The notes: generated from the letters alone by a model not told the origin. DNA of 64,000 nucleotides from an uncultured Eubacteriales bacterium (GCA_900545865.1 URAN01000001.1:115703-179702), one strand, 5' to 3'. Counted from the stretch's first letter, positions 42,197 through 51,278 are shown. Numbers and translations are program-made.

Positions 42197-43561
42197 CTAC
42201 TTTCTGTCATTAAAGTTTATATATTCGCGGCGTCCGCCGATTGACTTATACGCCGGTCTTATAATCTTTCCGACATTTACAAGCTCCTCGATTCGGTGTG
42301 CACTCCATCCGACAACCCTTGCTATTGCAAAAATCGGAGTGTAAAGCTCAATCGGAAGATTAAGCATCTCATACACAAATCCGCTGTAAAAATCAACGTT
42401 TGCGCTTACGCCCTTATATATCTTACGCTTTTCGGCGATAACTTCGGGTGCAAGATGCTCTATCTTTTCGCAAAGGTTATATTCCTTTTCAAAACCCTTT
42501 GCCACAGCAAGACGTTTTACAAACGCTCTGAACATATCGGCTCTCGGGTCTGACTGAGAATAGACCGCGTGACCCATACCATAGATAAGCCCCGATTTGT
42601 CAAATACCTCGCCGCCGAGCATACGCCTTAAATATTCTTTTATCTCGGCGTCATCGTTCCAATCTTTAACATTCGCCCTTATATCCGCAAGCATATTTAC
42701 AACCTTGACGTTTGCGCCGCCGTGTCTGCCGCCTTTGAGCGAGCCGAGAGCCGCGGCTATTGCCGAATAGGTGTCGGTTCCCGATGACGTTACAACATGG
42801 GTGGTAAAGGTCGAGTTGTTGCCGCCGCCGTGTTCCGCATGAAGAACGAGAGCCAAATCGAGAATTTTTGCTTCAAGCTCGGTATATTTTTCATCGGGTC
42901 TCAAAAGCAAGAGAATGTTCTCGGCGGTGCTCAAATGCCTGTTGGGTTTGTGAATAAACAGGCTTTCTTTTTTATAATAGTGATTGTATGCCTGATAGCC
43001 GTAGACAGCCAATACGGGGAACAGAGCGATAAGCTCTATGCACTGACGCAGAACGTTCGGAATATCCAAGGCGTTTGCGTTGTCGTCATACGAATAAAGG
43101 GTCAGAACCGACCGCGACAGGGTGTTCATCATATCCGAACTCGGTGCTTTTAAAATAATGTCACGCACAAAGTCAACGGGCAAAACGCGATACTTTCCGA
43201 GCAGGCTTGTGAATTTATCGAGCTGTGCCGCCGTCGGCAGCTCGCCGAACAAAAGCAGGTATGCCGTCTCTTCGAATCCGAATCTGCCGTCGGATAAAAA
43301 GCCGCTCACAAGACTTTTTATGTTATAACCGCGATAGTATAATTCGCCCTCACACGGAATTTCTTTTCCGTCGACGTTTTTAACCGCGCATATCTCCGAA
43401 ATTTCGGTAAGCCCGGCAACCACGCCCTTTCCGTTTATATCCCTGAGACCGCGCTTGACATCATATTGTTCATAAAGCGACGCGTCAATTATGTCGCTTT
43501 TGGCACAAAGCTTCGCCAGTTCCGCAATCTCGGGTGTCATTTCAGATAAAGTTTTTCTCAT
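42197..43561 (-). CDS. gltA: Citrate synthase
   Basis: 454 residues, GGAGG-like SD upstream. It has H-A-E-H-G-G-G-N-N-S (active-site His), G-G-R-H-G-G-A-N and G-M-G-H-A-V-Y, followed by D-P-R-A, catalytic patterns of citrate synthase. An N-terminal extension (about 1-50) and the pattern of insertions resemble the type found in anaerobic Firmicutes. It condenses oxaloacetate and acetyl-CoA; isozymes of the Re-type (isopropylmalate-synthase-like) are unrelated. It shares a promoter with the rnf genes, so the same transcript may join the two. Confidence 0.92.
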   Translation of the reverse strand: MRKTLSEMTPEIAELAKLCAKSDIIDASLYEQYDVKRGLRDINGKGVVAGLTEISEICAVKNVDGKEIPCEGELYYRGYNIKSLVSGFLSDGRFGFEETAYLLLFGELPTAAQLDKFTSLLGKYRVLPVDFVRDIILKAPSSDMMNTLSRSVLTLYSYDDNANALDIPNVLRQCIELIALFPVLAVYGYQAYNHYYKKESLFIHKPNRHLSTAENILLLLRPDEKYTELEAKILDLALVLHAEHGGGNNSTFTTHVVTSSGTDTYSAIAAALGSLKGGRHGGANVKVVNMLADIRANVKDWNDDAEIKEYLRRMLGGEVFDKSGLIYGMGHAVYSQSDPRADMFRAFVKRLAVAKGFEKEYNLCEKIEHLAPEVIAEKRKIYKGVSANVDFYSGFVYEMLNLPIELYTPIFAIARVVGWSAHRIEELVNVGKIIRPAYKSIGGRREYINFNDRK

Positions 43562-43604
43562 ATATAAAATACGCCTCCTTTGTTTATATAAATCTTATGT
43601 TCCA

Positions 43605-43633
43605 TTATACCATAAATCGCTTTAAAAAACAAC
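43605..43633 (-). promoter_or_regulatory. Sigma-A promoter of gltA-rnfCDGEAB
   Basis: On the minus strand, TTGTTT (43633-43628) and TATAAT (43610-43605) are 17 nt apart, about 44 nt upstream of the citrate synthase start. No separate promoter is obvious in the 24-nt gap before rnfC. Confidence 0.7.
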
Positions 43634-43689
43634 ATTAATATTTTGTCAGATGAATAATTTCGGTAAAATTTACAGTGAATTTTTCCCGA

Positions 43690-45072
43690 TTACGTTTTTC
43701 TGGGTGCGGTGCGGCGAAATCTTATCGACCGATTCGACATAAACACCGATTTATATACACTTATAAAGCTCAAAGAACAGGTAAAAATATTGCTTGCAGC
43801 GGTCATAATTGCGAAGGCGTTTTCTTTCCAAATCGGAACGGTGAAATATATAAGGGTGAACCTCAGCGCGAAATCCGAGAGAGAAAAAATAAGCAAGCGC
43901 ATCTGACGCCCCATTCCGTTGAGCATCGAACAGGACAACGAATCGGCAAACATTATCGGACAAAGCGGCGCAAGACACACCGTCAGATATGCTGCACTTT
44001 GCGTGTGATAAAGCATTGTGCTTATTTCACGGCCGAATATAATAAAGAACAGACCGACCGCCGCGCCGACCGAAATCCCGATGCGATATGTTTTGGCGGC
44101 GGTGTGTTTAAGGCTTTTTGCGCCGCGTTCTTCCGCACGCGAAATTTCGGGAACCAAAAGCGACATTACCGACCCCGCAAGAGTAAGAGGAAGGACCAAT
44201 AGCGGCATAACCATTCCGTGCATTATCCCGAGCATCCCCACCGCGTCACCGTGCGCCATGCCACCCTTTTTAAACGCGGAAATCAAAAGTATTTCTTCCT
44301 GCATCCTCAAAAGGCTTCCGCAGAGCGATGTTATCATACACGGTGCGGAAACGCATAAGAGCTTTGTCAGAATTTCGCTCTTGGGCGGAGCGGTACAGGC
44401 GGCGCAATCCAGACCGAAATCCGAGCGTTCTGCCTTTTTGTACCAAATCAAAAGATATAAACAGGACGAAAATTCGCCGATTGTTATTCCGCCGAATACC
44501 GCCGCACAGCCGTATTGCACACCATAGGGCAAAAATATTTTAAGTAAACCCCAAATAGACACGAATTTAACGGCTTGTTCGAGTATTTCGGACGATGCCG
44601 GCGGCAGGGTCTTTCGGATAGCATAAAAACACCCCTTTGTACAATACGAAATTCCCATAAATATTATGCTCGGAACAAGGGTGCAAAGGCTCGGTGCGAT
44701 TCTTATATCACCCAAAATAACGGCGGCTATCCGAGGTGCGAAAATAAAGGTTATGAGCATCACCAAAAGAGCCGGAACGCTCACGCCGACAATCGCCATT
44801 CTCACACATTGCCGCACGGCGGCAGGGTTGCCGCGCTCGGTATAAACGGACGCGGTTTTTGATACGGCGATTCCGAGACCTGCCGTGGCGATGGTGAGCA
44901 TAACTCCGTGCAGGGAAAAGCCGAGGGACAAAAGCCCCATTCCCTCTGCGCCGAGCGCACGCGAATAGAACGCCCTAAAGCTGAAATCAAACAGCTTTGC
45001 GATAATCCCCGACAGCCCGAGTATAAAGATATTCGCATACAGCGGATTTTTAAATTTGGAAAGTATTTGCAT
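43690..45072 (-). CDS. spoVB: SpoVB-like MOP-family flippase
   Basis: 460 residues from the ATG at 45072 (AGGGG 7 nt upstream). About 14 helices. It begins with I-F-I-L-G-L-S-G-I-I-A-K and a long R-A-F-Y-S-R-A-L-G-A-E-G-M-G-L-L-S loop, the polysaccharide-biosynthesis/MurJ-like signature. SpoVB is needed for spore cortex peptidoglycan in Bacillus; other members of the family flip lipid-linked wall or capsule precursors. No sporulation gene is next to it, so flippase is certain and the spore role is inferred from similarity. Confidence 0.85.
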   Translation of the reverse strand: MQILSKFKNPLYANIFILGLSGIIAKLFDFSFRAFYSRALGAEGMGLLSLGFSLHGVMLTIATAGLGIAVSKTASVYTERGNPAAVRQCVRMAIVGVSVPALLVMLITFIFAPRIAAVILGDIRIAPSLCTLVPSIIFMGISYCTKGCFYAIRKTLPPASSEILEQAVKFVSIWGLLKIFLPYGVQYGCAAVFGGITIGEFSSCLYLLIWYKKAERSDFGLDCAACTAPPKSEILTKLLCVSAPCMITSLCGSLLRMQEEILLISAFKKGGMAHGDAVGMLGIMHGMVMPLLVLPLTLAGSVMSLLVPEISRAEERGAKSLKHTAAKTYRIGISVGAAVGLFFIIFGREISTMLYHTQSAAYLTVCLAPLCPIMFADSLSCSMLNGMGRQMRLLIFSLSDFALRFTLIYFTVPIWKENAFAIMTAASNIFTCSLSFISVYKSVFMSNRSIRFRRTAPRKT

Positions 45073-45204
45073 ATATGTACCCCTGTTCAACAATTGCCAA
45101 AACATTTTTGATAAAATTTTAATTCGGGTATTTAAATTTTATGCAAAGTATGATAAAATAATGTACAAGCAAGATTATAAAAAGCATCGGGAGGTGCGTT
45201 TTGG

Positions 45205-45792
45205 GTGATACATATCAATGAGGTAATCGTGGTCGAGGGTAAGTATGATAAAGAACGTGTGCGCAAGGTGACGGACGCGCCGATTATATGCACGCACGGC
45301 TTTGAACTGTACCGTTCAAAGCGTATAATAAATACATTGCGCAAGATGTCAAATGAAAGGGGCATAATCATACTGACCGATTCCGACAGCGCGGGGTTCA
45401 GGATACGAAATTATATAAAGCGGTGTTTGGGTAAGGGCGCAAAAATAAGAAACGCGTATATTCCGTCCGTTAAGGGCAAGGAAAAACGAAAGGAAAAGCC
45501 TGGAGCGGAGGGAGTATTGGGCGTTGAGGGTACGGATTTAAAAATCCTCACCGAGATATTGAGCCGTCTTGCGGCGGCATCTGATGATAAACCGAAAGAA
45601 AAGATTGACAAAGCGAAATTCTTTTCGGACGGCTTTTCGGGAAAGCCCGACAGCGCCGACCGCCGCTGTGCTTTGGCGAAATATTTTTCCCTGCCGCCTT
45701 CAATGTCGGCGAATGCACTTTTGGATATGATAAATCGTGTTTACGGAGCGGATGAGTATCACAGAGCGGTTGAAAAGCTGAAAAAAGAATAA
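45205..45792 (+). CDS. rnmV: Ribonuclease M5
   Basis: 195 residues; the GTG at 45205 has GGGAGGTG 8 nt upstream. Toprim domain with I-V-V-E-G-K-Y-D-K (catalytic Glu), T-H-G-F-E-L and L-T-D-S-D-S-A-G-F-R-I-R (acidic metal motif), then a C-terminal RNA-binding part. RNase M5 makes the mature ends of 5S rRNA. No ksgA is next to it as in many Firmicutes. Confidence 0.93.
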   Translation: MIHINEVIVVEGKYDKERVRKVTDAPIICTHGFELYRSKRIINTLRKMSNERGIIILTDSDSAGFRIRNYIKRCLGKGAKIRNAYIPSVKGKEKRKEKPGAEGVLGVEGTDLKILTEILSRLAAASDDKPKEKIDKAKFFSDGFSGKPDSADRRCALAKYFSLPPSMSANALLDMINRVYGADEYHRAVEKLKKE

Positions 45793-45822
45793 GGATATTT
45801 GTCTGTGCGGTCTAAATAAATA

Positions 45823-45850
45823 TCCCCCGTTCAAAATTTTGAACGGGGGA
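45823..45850. terminator. Bidirectional terminator between rnmV and the amino-acid decarboxylase gene
   Basis: TCCCCCGTTCAA pairs with TTGAACGGGGGA, with A/T-rich sequence on both sides. It serves the two convergent genes. Confidence 0.8.
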
Positions 45851-45859
45851 CATATTTAT

Positions 45860-47203
45860 TTATAATTTGTTTGATTGTTTCATAACGGTAAGTCTGTCAA
45901 TATCATAGTATTTGAGAATTTTTAAAATAGTTTCATCAACGTATTCGCCGCAGATTATCGGCGGAATCGCCGGCGGGCACGTGATTGCCGCCGTTACACA
46001 GACACGCCCCAAACATTTATCCGCCGCAAGCGTTTCAAATTCGGCAAAGATTGCGTCGCGCGGCGAAACGGCTTTTTTCGGAATATGTACACTCGGCGGC
46101 GGTGTTGAAATGCGCTCTTTTTTCGGAATCGAAAGAAGAGCCGCCGTCAATGCCTCGGCATCGTCAATCCTGTACGGCGAGAGCATAAAGACAATAAAGT
46201 CTTTGTCATAAAATTCCGTATAAATATTATCTTTTTTTAATATTTCCGCGATTTCATCTCCGGTATATCCGAATGCCTTTGGTGCAGCGGTTATTTTAAG
46301 GGGTTCATCCCCGATTAGGTTATAGCCGTGACCGACAAGGCTTTCTTTAAGTGATGAAATTTTCGGCACAGCGGCAGACAAAGCCCTTGAAAAATCATCG
46401 GTTTTGTCATTCATATAATCGAGAGATTGCAATATCAGATATGACGGGCTTGACGATGCGAAGAGCGAAAGCGCACATTTGGCGCGTTTGCAAAAGAGCC
46501 GCGGCGCAGCGTCGGATATATGCAGATACGCGCCGCCCGTCACAACGGGCAGAGTCTTATGTGCCGATGAACAGCAAATATCCGCGCCGAGGTCAATCGG
46601 GTGCAATGATTTGGACAAAAATTTCAAATATGCGCCGTGTGCGCCGTCAACGGCGAGTATTGTGCCGTGTTTTTTGCATATTTCCGAAAGCATACCGACA
46701 TTCGAGATATTCCCGAGATAGTCGGGGCTTGTCAGGTATATTGCCGTCGGATGAGTGCGGTTTATTTCGCTTTCGAGCCGTTCGGGCGTTATGATGCACG
46801 AGTGATACGTTCCTCCGTTCGGAAAAATCCACTCAACATCAATGTCAACGAGAGCAGCGGCGTTGATAAACGCCTTGTGCGCATTTCGCGCGGCTAAAAT
46901 TTTGGTTTTGCGCCCGTTTTGAATATCGTTCTGTTTTATAAGATAAAGCATTGCTTGTATGCAAAGGGTCGAACCTTGCGCCGAGTATAATGTCTTGCAT
47001 CCGAAAGCGCGGCTTGCGTTTTCTTCGCTTTCGGCGATTATTCCGCCGTTTTGGGGGTGAAACAAATCATCCGCGCCATCGATTTCGGTTATGTCGAACG
47101 GCTCAAACCCGAGCTTTGATGCGCCTTTATGCCCCGGCATATGCAGCCTGTGCGGCTGAGAACTTATATAATTTTTTACAAAGTCGCATATCGGGGTACT
47201 CAT
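45860..47203 (-). CDS. Orn/Lys/Arg decarboxylase, class III fold
   Basis: 447 residues from the ATG at 47203 (GGAGAG upstream; 4-nt ATGA overlap with the SCIFF maturase gene). PLP enzyme with H-M-P-G-H-K-G near the N-terminus, D-G-A-H-G-A-Y-L and C-S-S-A-H-K-T-L-P-V-V-T-G-G, where the Lys binds PLP. C-terminal Orn/Lys/Arg decarboxylase domain present. The substrate (Arg, Lys or Orn) cannot be set from sequence. Neighbours are a RiPP maturase and RNase M5. Confidence 0.88.
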   Translation of the reverse strand: MSTPICDFVKNYISSQPHRLHMPGHKGASKLGFEPFDITEIDGADDLFHPQNGGIIAESEENASRAFGCKTLYSAQGSTLCIQAMLYLIKQNDIQNGRKTKILAARNAHKAFINAAALVDIDVEWIFPNGGTYHSCIITPERLESEINRTHPTAIYLTSPDYLGNISNVGMLSEICKKHGTILAVDGAHGAYLKFLSKSLHPIDLGADICCSSAHKTLPVVTGGAYLHISDAAPRLFCKRAKCALSLFASSSPSYLILQSLDYMNDKTDDFSRALSAAVPKISSLKESLVGHGYNLIGDEPLKITAAPKAFGYTGDEIAEILKKDNIYTEFYDKDFIVFMLSPYRIDDAEALTAALLSIPKKERISTPPPSVHIPKKAVSPRDAIFAEFETLAADKCLGRVCVTAAITCPPAIPPIICGEYVDETILKILKYYDIDRLTVMKQSNKL

Positions 47204-48576
47204 TGCATGCTCTCCAATTCCCGCGTAACGGCAATGGCAATCGCACATTCCATTCTTTTGCGGAACAGGTCACAGCCGTATTTATATACGCCGCGAACCG
47301 AACCTGTTGCGTGATATGCGTTCGCCGCACAGCCGCCCGAACAATAGAGCTTTGCCCAACAGTCCGCACAATCCTCGCGCGCATAGACGTTGCACGATGC
47401 GAATTCGTTTTGTATCTCGGTGTTGTCAACGCCGTTCCAAATATCGCCGAGTTTAAATTTTTCATCGCCCACGAACTGGTGACAGGGGTATAAATCTCCC
47501 CACGGAGTAACAGCCATATACTCCGTTCCCGAGCCGCAGCCCGAAATGCGTTTGTATATACAAGGTCCGCCTTTTAGGTCTATCATATAATGATAAAAGG
47601 TAAAGGGCTTGCCCTCGCGGTCGCGCTTTAACATAAGCCGCGCCAAGTCCTCGTATTGTTTCATAACAATCGGCTTGTCCGACTCGGTGAGAGCGGCAGG
47701 GTCGCCGTCCGCGGCGACAACGGGTTCCATACTAAGCTCGTTAAAACCGAGGTCAAGCATTGTCTTTATATCCTCTAAAAAGTCGGGGTTTGCGTGAGTA
47801 AACGTTCCGCGCATATAATAATTCCTGCCGCCTCGCGCCTTAACAAAGTCTTGGAATTTCGGGACAATTTTTTCCCAGCTTCCGTTGCCCGAATAGTCAA
47901 CGCGATACTTGTCATGAACTTCTTTTCTGCCGTCAAGGCTGAGAACAACATTGCTCATTTCGCGGTTGGCAAAGTCTATAACGCTTTTGTCAACAAGCAC
48001 TCCGTTGGTGGTGAGAGTAAAGCGAAAGTTCTTGCTCTTTTCTTTCTCGATGCTGCGCGCGTATTTGACGAGCTGTTTGACCACCTCAAAGTTCATAAGC
48101 GGTTCGCCGCCGAAAAAGTCAACCTCGAGATTGCGTCGCGTACCCGAATTTTCGATGAGAAAGTCGAGGGCGCGCTTTCCGACCTCAAAGCTCATAAGGG
48201 CGCGTTCGCCGTGATACTTTCCTTGGCTGGCGAAACAGTACGAACAGTTAAGGTTACAGGTATGCGCAATGTGCAGACAAAGAGCCTTTATTACCCCCGA
48301 GGTTTTCGCTTTGAGAGTGCCTGCCATCGGTTTGAACTCATCTTTTGTAAAAAGCTTGTTATCTTCGGCAAGCTCACAGACCTGGCAATAACATTCCTCG
48401 ATGTCCGATACGGGAATATCGGGATACTTTGCCGACATTTTGTCAATGATGTCGGATTTGTCATTGTTTTCGAACATAGAAATTATGTCATAAGCGAGTT
48501 CGTCGACAACGTGAACCGCGCCCGAACATATGTCGAGAACGATGTTTAAGTCATCGAATTTGTATTGATGAATCAT
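47200..48576 (-). CDS. SCIFF peptide maturase, radical SAM/SPASM
   Basis: 458 residues. Radical SAM cluster C-N-L-N-C-S-Y-C-F-A (about 104-113), F-F-G-G-E-P-L-M-N, L-T-T-N-G, and a C-terminal SPASM domain with Cys-rich motifs (C-G-S-G-T-E-Y, C-A-D-C-W-A-K-L-Y-C-S-G-G-C). This matches the thioether-forming maturase (CteB type) that links Cys of the SCIFF peptide to alpha-carbons. The precursor gene lies directly upstream on the same strand, separated by a terminator-like hairpin. Confidence 0.94.
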   Translation of the reverse strand: MIHQYKFDDLNIVLDICSGAVHVVDELAYDIISMFENNDKSDIIDKMSAKYPDIPVSDIEECYCQVCELAEDNKLFTKDEFKPMAGTLKAKTSGVIKALCLHIAHTCNLNCSYCFASQGKYHGERALMSFEVGKRALDFLIENSGTRRNLEVDFFGGEPLMNFEVVKQLVKYARSIEKEKSKNFRFTLTTNGVLVDKSVIDFANREMSNVVLSLDGRKEVHDKYRVDYSGNGSWEKIVPKFQDFVKARGGRNYYMRGTFTHANPDFLEDIKTMLDLGFNELSMEPVVAADGDPAALTESDKPIVMKQYEDLARLMLKRDREGKPFTFYHYMIDLKGGPCIYKRISGCGSGTEYMAVTPWGDLYPCHQFVGDEKFKLGDIWNGVDNTEIQNEFASCNVYAREDCADCWAKLYCSGGCAANAYHATGSVRGVYKYGCDLFRKRMECAIAIAVTRELESMQ

Positions 48577-48599
48577 ATAAAAATCTCCTCACGCTAAAA

Positions 48600-48621
48600 A
48601 TGCCGCCCGAAAGGGTGGCAT
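48600..48621 (-). terminator. Intercistronic terminator between SCIFF peptide and maturase genes
   Basis: On the minus strand, ATGCCACCC pairs with GGGCGGCAT (one G-U) around TTTC and is followed by TTTTT, then the SD GGAG of the maturase. Partial termination here would yield more precursor than maturase transcript. Confidence 0.8.
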
Positions 48622-48665
48622 AATAGTTTTGTTGTTATCAAAAGCCGCATAAACGCGAACAAAGG

Positions 48666-48821
48666 TTAGTTCTGTTTTTCGTCTTTGTTTTCACAAGCCT
48701 GATTTGCTATACCACAGCTCGTTTTACAAGCCGACTGGCAAGATGTCTGGCATTCGCCGCAGCCGCCGTTTTTTGCACTTTCGCAAAGATTGCGTGTTTG
48801 AATAGTATTGATGTGTTTCAT
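48666..48821 (-). CDS. SCIFF ribosomal peptide precursor
   Basis: 51 residues, start ATG at 48821 with GGAGG upstream. Sequence begins MKHINTIQTRNL and has the family core G-G-C-G-E-C-Q-T-S-C-Q-S-A-C-K-T-S-C plus one more Cys (residue 43), six in all, as the name (six cysteines in forty-five residues) requires. A seventh Cys sits at residue 13 in the leader. The product is a peptide substrate of the neighbouring radical SAM enzyme; its final biological role is unknown. Confidence 0.95.
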   Translation of the reverse strand: MKHINTIQTRNLCESAKNGGCGECQTSCQSACKTSCGIANQACENKDEKQN

Positions 48822-48851
48822 TTCGTAAACCTCCAAAATATTAATAATAAT

Positions 48852-48880
48852 ATTATAGCATATCAAAGCCGAAAAGTCAA
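48852..48880 (-). promoter_or_regulatory. Sigma-A promoter of the SCIFF operon
   Basis: On the minus strand TTGACT (48880-48875) and TATAAT (48857-48852) are 17 nt apart. Transcription would start about 48845, close to the SD. Confidence 0.8.
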
Positions 48881-49068
48881 CCGTATGTATCTTAAAAATT
48901 GAGGTTTGAACTTTTTTTGAGAAATATCGAACCGAAATTCGGTGAATATTTTTTGCTTTAAATCGCATTCGTTCGGATTTTTCTTTAAAAATTTAACGCA
49001 ATAGATTAAATTTTAACAAATTTCAACTAAATTGTTAATGAAATGTAAACAAAAATGCTTTTTTGCTC

Positions 49069-49097
49069 TTGAAAAGTGTTTTTGTTTGTTATATAAT
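49069..49097 (+). promoter_or_regulatory. Sigma-A promoter of the AGCS transporter gene
   Basis: TTGAAA (49069-49074), 17 nt, TATAAT (49092-49097). A leader of about 275 nt follows, with one modest hairpin at about 49122-49161. No known riboswitch is recognised in it. The rest of 48881-49068 is AT-rich and gene-free. Confidence 0.75.
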
Positions 49098-49377
49098 ATA
49101 AAACATCAGAATAATCCGGTATTTAGACAAGCCGCAGCGCGAGCGTGTTTTGCGGTCTGTCGGGTTTGCGGTTTTATGTTTCGGCATTTATTTAAAAATT
49201 AATTTGTTTTAAGCAGATTTTAAAAGCAGTAATTTAAAGCGGTTTTTCACGGCAATGTTTATCGGAATAGGGGATTTTTAAAATGTAAGGTTGCAACGGC
49301 GCGGCTTTACTCTTTTTGTTGTTCCCGAAGTTATTCTTTATCAATCATTTATTTATAACCCGAAAGGAGTAGGATGT

Positions 49378-50805
49378 ATGGAAAAGTTTAATGAGGTTTT
49401 GGCGGTTATTGATGACTGGGTGTGGGGGATTCCGCTTATTGTGCTTATTTTGGCGGTCGGAATTTTGCTTACGTTCAGAACAAAGCTTGTTCAGATTTTT
49501 CATCTGCCAAAGGCTCTGAAGTTTATGCTTCAGGATGAAGAAGACGGAGAGGGCGAGGTCAGCAGCTTCGGCGCACTTTGTACGGCTCTGTCGGCAACAA
49601 TCGGAACAGGTAACATCGTTGGCGTGGCAACCGCGATTGCGGCGGGCGGCCCGGGCGCTCTGTTTTGGATGGAGGTCGCAGCGTTTTTCGGTATGGCAAC
49701 AAAATATGCCGAGGGATTACTTGCAGTTAAGTACAGAGAAATAGGTAAAAACGGGAAAGCTCTCGGCGGTCCTTTCTATTATATAGAAAAAGGAATGGGA
49801 CCAAAGTTTAAATGGCTCGGTAAGTTATTCGCAGTGTTCGCTGTTCTTGCCGGTCTTATGGGAATAGGTACAATTACACAGATTAACGGTATCACAAGTG
49901 CGGTTCAAAACTTTTTTGACCCGAACGGAGCGGCTGTTGCGTTTTCAATCGGCGGCAACTCTTATTCGTGGGCGGTTGTTATAGCAGGTCTGATTGTGAC
50001 GATATTTGTTGCGCTGGTTGTAATCGGCGGAATCCAAAGAATATCAAAGGTTTCAGAGATAATAGTTCCGTTTATGGCAATTTTATATGTCGGCTGTGCG
50101 TTAATCCTTGTATTCTCGAACATAACAAAGGTTCCCGATGCAATCGTTATGGTATGTAAAAGTGCGTTTTCACCCGAGGCGGTTGTCGGCGGCGGAATCG
50201 GTATAACGATGAAAATGGCAATGCAAAAGGGTATTGCGAGAGGTATCTTTTCAAATGAGGCGGGTCTTGGCTCTGCGCCTATCGCGGCGGCTGCGGCAAG
50301 AACAAAAGAGCCTGTACGCCAGGGCCTTGTTTGTATGACGGGTACATTCTTTGATACAATCATCATTTGTACAATGACGGGTCTTTCGATAGTATTGACG
50401 GGCGCGTGGGAACCGGCGATAAACGGTGATTTGGTTGGCGCAGCGGTAACGGTTAAGGCATTCCAAACAGGACTTCCTTTTTCAAACAGCGTATGTGCAT
50501 TTTTGCTTATGCTCTGTCTTACGTTCTTTGCATTCACGACTATTCTCGGATGGGATTATTATTCCGAAAGATGTCTGCAATACCTTGTCGGTGACAGAGA
50601 GGGTGTAATCAAAACATACAGATATATCTATATACTTGCCGTTTTGGTCGGCCCGTATCTCACGGTATCGTTTGTATGGACAATGGCGGATATATTCAAC
50701 GGCCTTATGGCAATCCCGAACCTTATTGCCCTTGTTGCCCTTAGCGGTGTCGTTGCAACCGAGACAAGAAAGTTTCTTGAAAAGCATAAACTCGGCAGAC
50801 TATAA
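49378..50805 (+). CDS. AGCS-family sodium:alanine symporter
   Basis: 475 residues from the ATG at 49378 (GGAG 9 nt upstream). About 11 helices. It contains ALSATIGTGNIVGVATAI and G-G-P-G-A-L-F-W-M, E-G-L-L-A-V-K-Y-R, and I-F-S-N-E-A-G-L-G-S-A-P-I-A-A-A, the AGCS signature. Imports alanine or glycine with Na+. Own promoter and terminator. Confidence 0.94.
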   Translation: MEKFNEVLAVIDDWVWGIPLIVLILAVGILLTFRTKLVQIFHLPKALKFMLQDEEDGEGEVSSFGALCTALSATIGTGNIVGVATAIAAGGPGALFWMEVAAFFGMATKYAEGLLAVKYREIGKNGKALGGPFYYIEKGMGPKFKWLGKLFAVFAVLAGLMGIGTITQINGITSAVQNFFDPNGAAVAFSIGGNSYSWAVVIAGLIVTIFVALVVIGGIQRISKVSEIIVPFMAILYVGCALILVFSNITKVPDAIVMVCKSAFSPEAVVGGGIGITMKMAMQKGIARGIFSNEAGLGSAPIAAAAARTKEPVRQGLVCMTGTFFDTIIICTMTGLSIVLTGAWEPAINGDLVGAAVTVKAFQTGLPFSNSVCAFLLMLCLTFFAFTTILGWDYYSERCLQYLVGDREGVIKTYRYIYILAVLVGPYLTVSFVWTMADIFNGLMAIPNLIALVALSGVVATETRKFLEKHKLGRL

Positions 50806-50840
50806 TAAAACGGGAAATAACATTTCATAATAAAACCTTA

Positions 50841-50878
50841 AAAACATCGAACCGCCAAATTCGGCGGTTCGATGTTTT
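50841..50878 (+). terminator. Terminator of the AGCS gene
   Basis: A perfect 16-bp stem (AAAACATCGAACCGCC with its complement, 6-nt loop) ends in T6. Confidence 0.9.
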
Positions 50879-50974
50879 TTGATAAAATTCAAAAAATTTT
50901 TTATTTTCAAAATATATTATTGTAAACCTGTTTTTGGTGTTATAATAGCCCTTTTTGAACCCAAAAACGCCGCC

Positions 50975-51045
50975 TGTGGATAACTCAGCATAAAACAGGG
51001 TTTTCCTTTAATTCGCCAATATTTACCTGTGGATAATGTGGGTAA
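50975..51045 (+). other. DnaA-box cluster in an AT-rich intergenic region
   Basis: TGTGGATAA occurs at 50975-50983 and 51028-51036; TGTGGGTAA follows without a gap at 51037-51045. The reverse complement of the first two is the consensus DnaA box TTATCCACA. AT-rich stretches flank the cluster (50880-50950 and 51050-51200). No dnaA or dnaN is in the window. Confidence 0.6.
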
Positions 51046-51206
51046 GTCTGTTAATAACTATTATATAGGGCTTTTTAACAGTGGAAAAAATGTTACATAC
51101 TTGTTACGCACAGGTAACAAATTATAAGATGTTTAATTTTCTAAATTCAAAATTGGTTTACATAATTCTGAAAAATTTTTCTTGACATTTTGAACTTTAA
51201 GGTTCT

Positions 51207-51244
51207 AAGCCCGAAACAAAGCAACTATGGCTTGTTTCGGGCTT
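51207..51244 (-). terminator. Hairpin after the histidine-kinase gene
   Basis: AAGCCCGAAACA pairs with TGTTTCGGGCTT with further pairing (one bulge) near the 7-nt loop. It lies 35 nt after the kinase stop on the minus strand; the T-run is weak, so terminator or 3' structure. Confidence 0.6.
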
Positions 51245-51278
51245 TAAAGAGTGTGGATTGATGTAATATTTATCAATA

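Noticed and set aside
49104..49377. Glycine riboswitch before the AGCS gene
   Set aside because: This family often has one, but I see no match to its conserved core; the leader has only one modest hairpin.
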